A program made the position numbers and the translations under genes. Of a stretch of DNA of 37,023 bases, positions 1 through 8,453 are shown one piece after another. Within the stretch, counting starts at the first letter, position 1. Each line of letters starts with the position of its first letter. The notes beneath the pieces were generated by a model. It was not told where the DNA came from and made no database searches. It saw nothing but the letters and a program-made list of their open reading frames with translations. This DNA is from Bacteroidaceae bacterium (GTDB taxonomy: Bacteria; Bacteroidota; Bacteroidia; Bacteroidales; Bacteroidaceae): the NCBI GenBank assembly GCA_017617635.1, contig JAFZVW010000028.1, forward strand, positions 1 through 37,023, read 5' to 3'.

Positions 1-84
1 CACCTTAACAACTAACAGGCTTGGTGCTATATATTGTCTTTTCATACTTTTTACAATTAAAAGTTATAACTTATCTGCCGTGAT

Positions 85-3063
85 TTAGAAGAGAACCTTT
101 TTGCCGTTAACGATATTGATGCCCTTCTGCATCTTATTCAGTCGCTGACCAGAGAGATTGTAGATGACAGACTCATTGTCCATCGTCCATTGTCCATTGT
201 CCATTGAGCTGATGCCTGTCACAACATCATCAAAGTTAATGTAGAATCCTCTTGCATCCCCACCAGCACCAATATTAAGATAAGCACGATTGGCCTTAAG
301 GTTATACGAAGAACTATTAACGTGATAGAAACCAATGCGATTGTCGTTTTCCCTATCGAAACCGAGGACATAGTTGGTTCTTGTTTCTGCCGTGCAGTCA
401 ATGCTTGTACCCGTGAAGGTTCCTCTAAGTGCATTTGTCGTAGCGGGAGAGGAAGCATAATTACTACCGATGGTTGCAGTAACACTTGTTGCACCTTCCT
501 CACCAATCAGCAGCACAGGTGTACCTGCAGTAATTGTTGTAGCGCCATCACCAGGCACAATGTAATTGTCACTCTTTGTAGGAGCGTAAGCCTTCACTTC
601 TTTCGAGGAAACGCCTTCTAATGCTGTGATATTGAATGGTACACACAGTGTTGCATACGTGTGAGCAGTTCCAGTGTTGTCATTGGCGGCAGTCAGAGGG
701 ATGGTTGCTGTTGTGGCCTCTTCCACTATCCACTGAGCAGCATCAGCCTTGTAGTCGGTTCCACCAATGACAGCCTCATCAGAAGTATCAACTGTATAGA
801 TACCCTTTTCCAGATAAGAAGTATAGTCACCAGTTCCGTTGCCATAGCAAATTGCAAAAGCAATCTGACCTGCAGCCATACCAGGAAACCAGTTTACATA
901 TTTGTCCGGATTAGTTGAAAGATACCCTACACCAGCACCAACTGATGCACCTGCAACAACCCAACCAAAGCCGGAACCCTGATTGTACATATAGAGGTGT
1001 CCGTCACCATCCTTGTCATAGAGTCTTATGATAGAAGCTGCACTATTGCCATCGCTGTTACTTGCATATACGCCTCTCGTTGAAACATCGTAAGCTTGTG
1101 GCCCGCTCACGGCTGTCAGATACTTGCCTGTAGCTACATTCTTTAGGCGATAGAACCCCGCTGTTGGTTCAACTAAAGACATGTTATTCTTGATTGTCGT
1201 CAAAGCTGTATAGCAATCGGAGTAAGCAGAAGTAGTTTCTCCTGATATCGCAGCTCCAACATTTGAGATGGTACTGGCTGCCTGTTCATTTGTTACAACA
1301 GAAGCATCTGCAGTATTCATTTGACCGATACTTGTACCAAAAGACCAGTCCTTCATGTTATTATAGAGTGCAATGAGTATGTTCTCATCTGTTGAAGCAA
1401 CAATTGTAGAACCCTCATCGTTGTGAACTGAACTCCATTCTGTGGTGCTACATGTGCGAAGATAATTACTACCATTATCATGATGGAAATATATGTTCAT
1501 ATTCTCCTTCATACGTAGACAAATACCACCTGTATTAGTTTCAACATACCAATACTTATTCGCAAAATCACCAGCATCAACAAATTGAATGTTGTTATTG
1601 TTGTGATTGCTGCCTGTAACAACGCTCGTATAAGTAAGATACTTGTCTGTACCATTGGTTTGGTTAATTATCTTGAAACCTGTATAGGGATCGCCAATGA
1701 ATGCCCATGCAGCATTTGGGTTAAAGGGAGTGCTTGTGGTCAGCAACTCCACATCACCTGTAGCTTCATCATTGTACGCAAGATACTTGCTCCGGATGCT
1801 CAGATTATAATAGTAAGGATTGCTCGTGTCGGCAGTATATTTTACAGGAGCATCAGCCTTAGGAGTAGCCGTAAATTCCACGTTGGTGTTGCCATTTGAA
1901 CTGATAGTAACGTCTACAGTGTTGTATGTGTAGAATAAGTTACGCTGGTATTCTGTAGGCAGAGTCGTAATCTTGGCGCCATTGGTCGTAGCTACAGGAT
2001 TTGAAGTGAAAAGCGTATTGTCTGATACATCCTTCACTATATATGTAACATAGTTAAAAAAAGTGACAGGATAGATGCCCCACACATTGTTTCCGGTAGT
2101 GGATTCAACATTTCCAGTACTCCAAAAGGCAAGAGTTTCACCTTGTCCATTATTGTCAACTATTTTATCACCATCTTTTAGATTCCAACCAAATTGATAG
2201 CCTCCATCTGTTATGTTGTAAAAACGATAGTTTCCGGCTTCGGATTGAGAATAGGTTCCTTGTAGGGAGGCATCAACAAAAGCTCCATTTGCAAACTGAA
2301 GATTGTACCCACCATTTCCATCAGAGACAAATCTAACAAGATCTTTTATGTATAAGGAGATAGGGTTGTTGTTGATAGCTGCAGGATTTATGCCTTGTGC
2401 TTCTCGTTTCAACCTATTCCCAGCACCTGTAAAATAAATGGGAGTATTGTATGATTCATCTTCTTGTTGTCCATCTACATTTTTCTTTCTTCGATTTGTA
2501 ATAAGATACCAGTGGGCATTGTCGGAGGCAGATGAAGCGACTGTAAATGAGTTCGTTTTTTCTCCTATGCTGATTAATGCATCCGAAGGTATTGTTGGCG
2601 CAAAATAAAAATCAAATTCCTCAATCACAAACTCTTGAGCAGGATTTTTATTACAATACATTACCGAACCTTCAGTGGTATCATCACTGCCCAAATATCC
2701 TTGATAATCACTGGATTGTTGATTCAGTGTGTAAGTGTCATCTTTACCACTCACCTCGGCGATTGTCCAAGGGGTTGAATTAGAAGCATTAGCTTGAGCA
2801 TGCCATGAAGTGGCATATAATGAGTTCGTTAGATTACTAATTGTCCATTTATCACCACTTGCAGTAAAATATACTACACTAAATGTAGCGCTTAACTTTG
2901 CATTTTGACCCGCAGTTTCAATATTTACATAAAGACCAGAGCTTGAATGTTTAATGGTATAAGGTCTTCCTTCAACAAAAGACACCGAGGCCCACATACT
3001 CCCGACGCATACCATCAGCATCGTGAGTAAAGTAAAAAGTTTTGTTTTCATTTGTTTACACAT
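85..3063 (-). CDS. Large secreted surface protein with lectin-like modules and C-terminal sorting tail
   Basis: A 992-residue protein starting with a signal peptide (hydrophobic run after MKTKLF, probable cleavage after WAS). ATG at 3063 is used here; an in-frame ATG at 3051 gives a more conventional signal peptide and may be the real start. Three stretches, at about residues 30-150, 410-560 and 635-780, have the pattern of ricin/beta-trefoil-like sugar-binding modules (phrases such as YTIKHSSSGLYV and FYRLKNVATGKYL). A beta-rich domain follows, then a short repeat-encoded linker at about 953-964 and a tail reading IYNLSGQRLNK...GINIVNGKKVLF. That tail is the usual form of a type IX secretion (Por) sorting signal, so I infer export and attachment to the outer surface. 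No catalytic motif was recognised. It lies downstream of the structured RNA at 3158-3488, with no good promoter of its own between them. Confident as a secreted protein; ligand unknown. Confidence 0.85.
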   Translation of the reverse strand: MCKQMKTKLFTLLTMLMVCVGSMWASVSFVEGRPYTIKHSSSGLYVNIETAGQNAKLSATFSVVYFTASGDKWTISNLTNSLYATSWHAQANASNSTPWTIAEVSGKDDTYTLNQQSSDYQGYLGSDDTTEGSVMYCNKNPAQEFVIEEFDFYFAPTIPSDALISIGEKTNSFTVASSASDNAHWYLITNRRKKNVDGQQEDESYNTPIYFTGAGNRLKREAQGINPAAINNNPISLYIKDLVRFVSDGNGGYNLQFANGAFVDASLQGTYSQSEAGNYRFYNITDGGYQFGWNLKDGDKIVDNNGQGETLAFWSTGNVESTTGNNVWGIYPVTFFNYVTYIVKDVSDNTLFTSNPVATTNGAKITTLPTEYQRNLFYTYNTVDVTISSNGNTNVEFTATPKADAPVKYTADTSNPYYYNLSIRSKYLAYNDEATGDVELLTTSTPFNPNAAWAFIGDPYTGFKIINQTNGTDKYLTYTSVVTGSNHNNNNIQFVDAGDFANKYWYVETNTGGICLRMKENMNIYFHHDNGSNYLRTCSTTEWSSVHNDEGSTIVASTDENILIALYNNMKDWSFGTSIGQMNTADASVVTNEQAASTISNVGAAISGETTSAYSDCYTALTTIKNNMSLVEPTAGFYRLKNVATGKYLTAVSGPQAYDVSTRGVYASNSDGNSAASIIRLYDKDGDGHLYMYNQGSGFGWVVAGASVGAGVGYLSTNPDKYVNWFPGMAAGQIAFAICYGNGTGDYTSYLEKGIYTVDTSDEAVIGGTDYKADAAQWIVEEATTATIPLTAANDNTGTAHTYATLCVPFNITALEGVSSKEVKAYAPTKSDNYIVPGDGATTITAGTPVLLIGEEGATSVTATIGSNYASSPATTNALRGTFTGTSIDCTAETRTNYVLGFDRENDNRIGFYHVNSSSYNLKANRAYLNIGAGGDARGFYINFDDVVTGISSMDNGQWTMDNESVIYNLSGQRLNKMQKGINIVNGKKVLF
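174..206. repeat. Heptanucleotide tandem repeat inside a CDS
   Basis: The 7-base unit CATTGTC (plus-strand reading) occurs four times in a row from 174, the second copy with one mismatch (CATCGTC), followed by a partial fifth copy. It lies in the reading frame of the 992-residue secreted protein and encodes the linker MDNGQWTMDNES just before the sorting tail. Because 7 is not a multiple of 3, gain or loss of one unit would shift the frame of the tail. Confidence 0.85.
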
Positions 3064-3157
3064 ATTTGGTTAGATTTAGTTGCCTTCTGTGCACTACGTC
3101 TCCAAATAGTGTCCCTAAATGAATGATTGATGATTTGCGTTCCTACCCCAAGATACA

Positions 3158-3195
3158 GAAAAAGCGTGGAGACCTGTCAGTTACTCGCTCCACAC
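3158..3195 (-). terminator. Intrinsic terminator ending the structured RNA
   Basis: Minus strand: an 8-bp stem (3195-3188 with 3171-3164, one G-U pair) with a 16-base loop, followed directly by TTTTTC at 3163-3158. It ends the structured region 94 bases before the ATG at 3063, so it could also act as an attenuator for that gene. Confidence 0.7.
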
Positions 3196-3488
3196 TCCGA
3201 GGCCGTAGGATTGCCCATTACAGTCAAAACGAGCAACTACGACCCCACGCCGATATGCAAACAATACACCTGCCAGTTTTAGCAGGTGCACGTTAATTAC
3301 ATACCCATGGGCGTCTACCGTTGCTGTTGTTCCCTGACTATAATTGAAAGTTTCCTACGCTTTCGGAGTGTCAAGAACAAAGCGCGTGATATACGCCTTC
3401 TTAAATACTTGGTATCCCACACCGCCAAAAAGGAACTCTTTCCTATTGGCATTCCCAGTGGCTTTTTACACCACTTTCGGCGTGAAGA
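3158..3488 (-). ncRNA. Candidate structured RNA of about 330 nt (or long attenuated leader)
   Basis: The 540-base gap at 3064-3601 holds no convincing gene, but on the minus strand it has a promoter (3494-3524), dense base pairing and an intrinsic terminator (3158-3195). Pairings found by eye, in plus coordinates: a closing stem 3484-3478 with 3424-3418 that encloses two hairpins (3475-3471 with 3461-3457; 3449-3440 with 3435-3425, loop 3439-3436); a long arm 3314-3310 with 3251-3247 continuing as 3305-3299 with 3258-3252, capped by a 7-bp hairpin (3288-3282 with 3273-3267); and an arm 3241-3237 with 3208-3204 continuing as 3236-3231 with 3216-3211. I recognise no RNase P, tmRNA, SRP, 6S or known riboswitch core. 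It could be a stand-alone RNA, or a regulatory leader of the secreted-protein gene starting 95 bases after the terminator. Confidence 0.55.
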
Positions 3489-3493
3489 CGATA

Positions 3494-3524
3494 CAAAGAT
3501 ACATACTTATTATATATAACGCAA
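3494..3524 (-). promoter_or_regulatory. Bacteroidetes-type promoter for the structured RNA
   Basis: Minus strand: TTG at 3524-3522, a 20-base spacer, then TATCTTTG at 3501-3494, matching the Bacteroidetes TTTG/TAnnTTTG pattern. Expected transcription start is about 3488, just before the closing stem of the structured RNA. Confidence 0.7.
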
Positions 3525-3552
3525 GTTTTCAGTCAAAAAGATTAATGAAAAT

Positions 3553-3588
3553 GAACCCCGAAAGTTTTTTGTATGACTTTCGGGGTTC
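3553..3588 (-). terminator. Hairpin after the AraC-type regulator gene
   Basis: A perfect 12-bp inverted repeat (3553-3564 with 3577-3588, GAACCCCGAAAG and its complement) begins 13 bases past the TGA of the regulator gene on the minus strand and precedes the promoter of the structured RNA. The following minus-strand sequence is AT-rich but lacks a long T run, so termination strength is uncertain. Confidence 0.6.
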
Positions 3589-3601
3589 ACCTGATTCTCT
3601 A

Positions 3602-4735
3602 TCAGTTTTGTTTCGACTTTCCTTCTATGTAATCATCAAGTGGTATGCCATAGATGCGTTCGAAGCAGAGACGGGCGGTCCTGGCTGTGGCAAATCCTGC
3701 CATATCGCAGTCCGTGACTGTGCGCAGGCGTCCTGACTTGATTAGTTTCCTGAGTTCCTCTACGCGGTAAAGGGTCAGGTACTCGTGGACATTGTTGTAG
3801 CCCTGGCTGCGCAGGCACTGTAGCATGAGCTGGCGGTTGATGCCGGTCTCCTCGCACAGGCGGTCGCGGTTGAATGTGTAGTCGCACCATGCCGGACGGT
3901 GTGTCTGCATCCAGTGCTGTACGCGGTGATAGCAACGCAGATTACGTTCGTTGAAGTCCTCTTCGCGTCTTGCATCGGCATCGTCCTGCGTGTTGCCATC
4001 GACATCGTCGTCAAGCAGGTAGTCGTCCTCGTCTATATGGGGGAGTGGAAGGCTGCGTGCCATGTTGTCCATGGTCTGGAAGACGAGGTACATATTCAAT
4101 GCTGAGAATACGCCCACGTACCAGCATAGGCCCTGGGGGCTGTAGTTGAAGCAGACGTATATGTACAGGACGGAGCTGAGGCCCAGAAGTGTACAATAGC
4201 CTACGAGGTATGCGGGTATCGTGGTCTTGTATGCCATGCGGTGTGGCAGGCGGAAGATGTTGACGACATAGTAGATTCCCATGCACAGTGCGATGATACG
4301 CATTATCAGGTCGGGAGAGAGTATGTTGTCGACAAGTTCGGCAAACGAATAGACCTTGGTCAGGCTGCCGAAGGGATAGAATGCAACGAGGGAGATAAAT
4401 CCCAGTATGATAATGGGCGAGGCATATAGCCACATGCGCTCCCACTGCAGGAAACCCGGCATGGTGATGCCGAAGGTGTATATACTCTGCAGGTATGTGC
4501 CGACGACGAACATCAGCAGCATACCGGGATGCAGGAGACCGGGATGTCCGTTGGCAACACTTGCGCTGTATGGCGTAATGATGAGCAGAATCATGGTAAA
4601 CACTCCCATAATCCATGCCAGGCTGAGGTATTGTACCTTGTATCTTGCATAGATTGCCACAATGGCTGTAGCCACGGCGTGTGCCATAGTACAGCAGGCA
4701 AATGTGAGCATTACAATGAAATTAACGGTATCCAC
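3602..4735 (-). CDS. Membrane-anchored AraC-type transcriptional regulator
   Basis: A 377-residue protein with GTG start at 4735, last gene of the surface operon and 25 bases after the previous stop. The N-terminal 225 residues form about seven hydrophobic helices (around 5-27, 33-57, 64-88, 98-120, 137-160, 172-197 and 205-225) and contain no histidine-kinase or periplasmic sensor domain. A strongly acidic linker follows (DEDDYLLDDDVDG...), then roughly 280-377 form an AraC-like helix-turn-helix domain: RDRLCEETGINRQLMLQCLR as the first HTH, and the typical end GFATARTARLCFERIYGIPLDDY as the second. It should sit in the inner membrane with the DNA-binding part in the cytosol. I infer that it controls the operon in response to a membrane or envelope signal; the sequence does not show the target. 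Confidence 0.85.
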   Translation of the reverse strand: MDTVNFIVMLTFACCTMAHAVATAIVAIYARYKVQYLSLAWIMGVFTMILLIITPYSASVANGHPGLLHPGMLLMFVVGTYLQSIYTFGITMPGFLQWERMWLYASPIIILGFISLVAFYPFGSLTKVYSFAELVDNILSPDLIMRIIALCMGIYYVVNIFRLPHRMAYKTTIPAYLVGYCTLLGLSSVLYIYVCFNYSPQGLCWYVGVFSALNMYLVFQTMDNMARSLPLPHIDEDDYLLDDDVDGNTQDDADARREEDFNERNLRCYHRVQHWMQTHRPAWCDYTFNRDRLCEETGINRQLMLQCLRSQGYNNVHEYLTLYRVEELRKLIKSGRLRTVTDCDMAGFATARTARLCFERIYGIPLDDYIEGKSKQN

Positions 4736-4760
4736 GGTCTGTAATCCTGGTTATTGGTAA

Positions 4761-7700
4761 TTATTTTCCTGTTGCCATAATCGTCAGTATCCTGGTCACG
4801 TCACCGATTTCAATCTGGCCGTTGCAATTGGCATCGGCTGCCTTTGTGTCGTAGAAATCGCTTTCCTCGGGATTAGCCATCATGGTCAGTATTGATGTTA
4901 CGTCACCGATTTCCACCTCGCCACTGCCGTTAGCATCGCCTATGAGGTAGGCATCCTGGTTTGTGCCTACAACGACCTTGACGGTCTGGCCGAGTGATTC
5001 CTGCATGTCAACATCTAACTCGCAATAGAGGCGTCCGGCATATATCTTGCCGACTGTCAGGTCTACTGGAATGTCGCCGAGCCATGGGCCGAACCATTCG
5101 TCGGTTGAGATGCCTTCCTTGTCACCTGCGGCTATGGTTACTGTCTTCTTGATCTTGAAGGTGCGGACACCGTTCTCGTTGACCATCGTTATGCCCGAGA
5201 GCACGATTGTACCGATAGGCATTGGCTCGCCGTCTACGATAAGCTGGAAGTTGGGCAGCTCGAAGTCAAATGTTCCGTCGCCGTTGTCGCGGGTGTAGAC
5301 CGTTGACTCCTCGGGCTCGGATGCTTCGCCGTTGATGGTAATGGCTATGGGCTCGGTAAACTCGGTGCTGACTTCCGAGGCGTCCCTGAAGGCAATCTGG
5401 TACATGTTCTCCACTTCATAGCCGCTGGTAATAATGGTCAGGACATTTGTCTTGCGGTTAAATGCCAACTGTGTCTTCTGTGTGTCCTGGTTGGTGGCAT
5501 AGGTCAGGAGGCTTGCATTGTAATACTTGTCAACCGCAGCTGCACCAAGGATGTCCTCTCCATCGAATGTCAATGTCGTAAGTCCGGGTGCCGGCTTGTG
5601 GTACTGGATGGTGTACTGGATCGGGGCGAAACCGTAGTTGATGCCTTCTTCCTGCTTGAGGGTAACGTGCATCTGCCACTGTACGGAGTCGAACTTGCAT
5701 TCGTAGACTCCGTATCCTGCCGTCTCGACAGTCGGGATGATTTCTGCCTTCCAGAACACGTCGGACATGTCGATTGTATTGGAAGCCGAAGGTGTGTATG
5801 TCTTGTTGTCATAGACATAGCTGAGCATCTTCAGCTCGGGTACGGGCTTGGAGAGCAGTTCGATATTGCTGATTGATATCCACTGATGGATAATTCCTTC
5901 GCACGAACCGCCTATCTCGATTGTAACCTTGTCGTTGGGATTCATTACATCGAATGCAAGATAGCGGTATTCCCATCCGCGTCCGATGTTGTTGTTGGCA
6001 TAGGTGCCGTCGGAACGGAAGTTGACGTTACCGTTCACGTCAACGCCACGGCCTGTATCGCCCTTGGAGGGGAAGGATACGCTCTGGTCGCCTACCTTGA
6101 TGTATGACTCGGCATACTGACTGGCACGGGCAGTGGCCTTGACCATATAGTGGCCTGCAGGAAGCCCGACTGTCTGACGCGCACTGGATGTCCATGGGTC
6201 CGAAGACTCCCACAGAACGACGGGCGATGCCGACTGCTCGTAATACGGAGTCATGGTGCCGTCCCAGTGATGACCGCCGGTTGTGTTCTTGGACATATTG
6301 GTATTCCAGTATGTGGAGTTGGTCAGATCGGTGGAACCGAGCAGGGATGTACGGTCGACAGTAAAGCCGTCGTTGACAAAATTGAACTGGGCTGCACGGA
6401 CAGTAGCCAGAAGGTCGCTGAGGACTGTCTTGTTGGTGGCGTTCTTGTTCATGACCTGACGATAGGATGTGATGTCCATACCCATCTGCTGGGCACGTGT
6501 CAGTTCGTCATACAGCTCTATGCGCAGATTGCGGCAGTCAACTTCATTGCAGTCATAGAACTGCCATACTGCAAGACCGTAGCGCGGATCTTCCTTGCCA
6601 TAGACTTCCAAATCGTTTGTTCCGTCAGGGCCATCCGATGCATTCTCGTGCCAGGACAGGAATGCCTGATACGAGCGTGAGACGAACCATGATGTCCAAG
6701 TTGCCGTACTTGACATAATATATCCGCCAACTGACTGCTGTATATCCAATGCTGTTGCCGAGGTGCTGTTTACGCTGTACGAAACACTGGTCGGTGCCGT
6801 AACCAGAATATTGTAATTGATGGTAATGTTGAAATACTTGCCTCCGGAACTCTGGACATAGTTGTTGTCGGTTACGGTCCATTTGGTCAGGTCGGTGCCC
6901 TCGCCGTTGGAAAGAGTATTATTGTCCATCACGTACATGTCGTGATATTTGTTCTTGATATAATACTGCTTGTTCTTCTGCATCGTAACAGGTTCGATGA
7001 CATCCTCGCGGGGATCGGGCATCTGTCCGAGGCCGAACTGGTATGTATATACGCGGTTGAAGATGTCGTAACCCTCTGCCGCACGTGCCGTAACAGTCAG
7101 CACGAGTGAGCTCTCGTCAAAGGAGCGTACCAGTGTAGCATCCTCGTTACCGGTCAGGACAAGGCCTGCCTCGCTGTACAGGTCGGTGGTTGTGAAGCCG
7201 TCGACATTGACTGCTTCGCCGTTCCATGTTGCCGACACGATGGCGGGGGCTGGTACGTGGAACTGGATGACACGTGTAATCTTGTTGTCGAAGATGTCTG
7301 TCATTACGACTGTCAGCCGACAGGTCTTGATGTCGAATGACTCGGCATGTGACTTGACGTCCTCGTTGAATTCGAGCTGTACACGCTCCTTATTATATAT
7401 AACGCTCTCGGAGTTAGTCAGCAAGTCTACTCCGTCCTGTGTGGCGCTGCTGATATCTGCATTGGGCTTTGTGAAGGGGATTGTGTAGGTGTGGAAGTTG
7501 GTGTCATCCTCGTCGAAGTTCTCGCCCTTGACGGTAACAGTGAGTGCATAGGCATTGTAGTCAAAGCTGTATGACCATGTTGCTGCACGTCCCGTCATCT
7601 TGACATCGGTAAGCTTTTCGGGGTCAAAGAGGCAGTCCATCTTGGTCTGTCCCAGAATATTCTGACCGTCGTAGGTGATGCTCTTGGCCTCGCTGTAATA

Positions 7701-8411
7701 CAGCATCTCCATATCGTCGACATAGAGATAATCGGACTCGGCTCCGTCACCTGCTATGGCGCTGGTACTGATATTTACCAAGACATAGTAGGGGTCCTTG
7801 GATGCATTCTGGACATCAAAGGGAGCAGTGTACTGGGTCCATGTGCCGTTGCTGGGGGTGGACTTGATGCTGGTTGCCACTACGGTTGCGGTAATATTGT
7901 TGGCCTGCGGGTCCTGGAAATAGCCCTTGGTAGTAAGCGTGATGCTGACCTTGCCGTCGTTCTTGCCAGCGAACTTCACCCAATAGCGTGCAGCATCGGG
8001 GTGACCAGAGAATCGCATTGACTGGTCGGTACGGCTCTCGTTGATGTAGTTATAGTTTCCGGTTCCATCGGTGGCAGTGGTAGAACCCATGTTCACACAG
8101 CCTGTTGTAAGGTTACCCTGGGCGATGATGCCGAACATGACATTGCGTGCCTTGATTTGTGCACTGTATTTGCCCTTGGTACCGGGGCGTGTATCGGTGC
8201 TCTTCCACAGCTGTACGGCACCGGCCATTCCCTTCAGGGAACCTGTTCCATCCATGAAAGAGCTCCACTGCAACGGTTCTTCGCCTGTATTGCCGCTGTA
8301 CGAAACGCTTTCCCACTGTTCGAAGCCGGAGTTGCCCAGCTGATACTGTGCATTTCCCGACATGGCAACAACTGCCATCAGGAAAGTATAAAACAACCTT
8401 TTCATTTTCAT
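4761..8411 (-). CDS. Large secreted PCMD-like protein with calycin-like domain and C-terminal dockerin-like repeats
   Basis: About 1216 residues. The open frame begins at a TTG (8423), but ATG codons at 8411 and 8405 directly precede a good signal peptide (MKRLFYTFLMAVVAMSGNAQ), so 8411 is chosen. After the signal, a PCMD-like beta-sandwich (about 22-245: NSGFEQWESV..., GNLTTGCVNMGS, DYLYVDDMEMLY) matches the N-terminus of the next protein upstream in the operon. Ig-like stretches follow, then a carbohydrate-binding-like sandwich at about 680-855, a calycin-like barrel at about 1035-1150 (FELPNFQLIVDGEPMPIGTIVLSG), and two EF-hand-like repeats at the end (DANGSGEVEIGDVTSILTMM and DANCNGQIEIGDVTRILTIM) typical of dockerin type I. 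The Asp/Asn positions fit calcium binding. It lacks the sorting tail of its paralogue, so it may be held at the surface through another protein. No cohesin was seen in the window, and no enzyme motif was recognised. Confidence 0.85.
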   Translation of the reverse strand: MKMKRLFYTFLMAVVAMSGNAQYQLGNSGFEQWESVSYSGNTGEEPLQWSSFMDGTGSLKGMAGAVQLWKSTDTRPGTKGKYSAQIKARNVMFGIIAQGNLTTGCVNMGSTTATDGTGNYNYINESRTDQSMRFSGHPDAARYWVKFAGKNDGKVSITLTTKGYFQDPQANNITATVVATSIKSTPSNGTWTQYTAPFDVQNASKDPYYVLVNISTSAIAGDGAESDYLYVDDMEMLYYSEAKSITYDGQNILGQTKMDCLFDPEKLTDVKMTGRAATWSYSFDYNAYALTVTVKGENFDEDDTNFHTYTIPFTKPNADISSATQDGVDLLTNSESVIYNKERVQLEFNEDVKSHAESFDIKTCRLTVVMTDIFDNKITRVIQFHVPAPAIVSATWNGEAVNVDGFTTTDLYSEAGLVLTGNEDATLVRSFDESSLVLTVTARAAEGYDIFNRVYTYQFGLGQMPDPREDVIEPVTMQKNKQYYIKNKYHDMYVMDNNTLSNGEGTDLTKWTVTDNNYVQSSGGKYFNITINYNILVTAPTSVSYSVNSTSATALDIQQSVGGYIMSSTATWTSWFVSRSYQAFLSWHENASDGPDGTNDLEVYGKEDPRYGLAVWQFYDCNEVDCRNLRIELYDELTRAQQMGMDITSYRQVMNKNATNKTVLSDLLATVRAAQFNFVNDGFTVDRTSLLGSTDLTNSTYWNTNMSKNTTGGHHWDGTMTPYYEQSASPVVLWESSDPWTSSARQTVGLPAGHYMVKATARASQYAESYIKVGDQSVSFPSKGDTGRGVDVNGNVNFRSDGTYANNNIGRGWEYRYLAFDVMNPNDKVTIEIGGSCEGIIHQWISISNIELLSKPVPELKMLSYVYDNKTYTPSASNTIDMSDVFWKAEIIPTVETAGYGVYECKFDSVQWQMHVTLKQEEGINYGFAPIQYTIQYHKPAPGLTTLTFDGEDILGAAAVDKYYNASLLTYATNQDTQKTQLAFNRKTNVLTIITSGYEVENMYQIAFRDASEVSTEFTEPIAITINGEASEPEESTVYTRDNGDGTFDFELPNFQLIVDGEPMPIGTIVLSGITMVNENGVRTFKIKKTVTIAAGDKEGISTDEWFGPWLGDIPVDLTVGKIYAGRLYCELDVDMQESLGQTVKVVVGTNQDAYLIGDANGSGEVEIGDVTSILTMMANPEESDFYDTKAADANCNGQIEIGDVTRILTIMATGK

Positions 8412-8453
8412 CTCGTAATTCAATCTTATATTTCTAATACCTTATATATACTA

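Noticed and set aside
1-84. Left edge as a gene or regulatory site
   Set aside because: Only AT-rich sequence with a weak ACTTTT/AAAAGT palindrome follows the 992-residue gene; too little to call a terminator.
3158-3488. Structured region as RNase P RNA, tmRNA, 6S or cobalamin riboswitch
   Set aside because: No GAGGAAAGTCC/ACAGAAA cores of RNase P, no tRNA-like TTCGA arm or tag reading frame of tmRNA, and no overall 6S rod. GCCACTGGGAA resembles part of a cobalamin riboswitch, but the other conserved blocks and their order are missing.
3286-3736. Plus-strand open frames of 77 and 130 codons
   Set aside because: They run antisense through the structured RNA and into the 3' end of the regulator gene. 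Composition is unlike a protein, there is no promoter in front, and the hairpins explain the sequence better.
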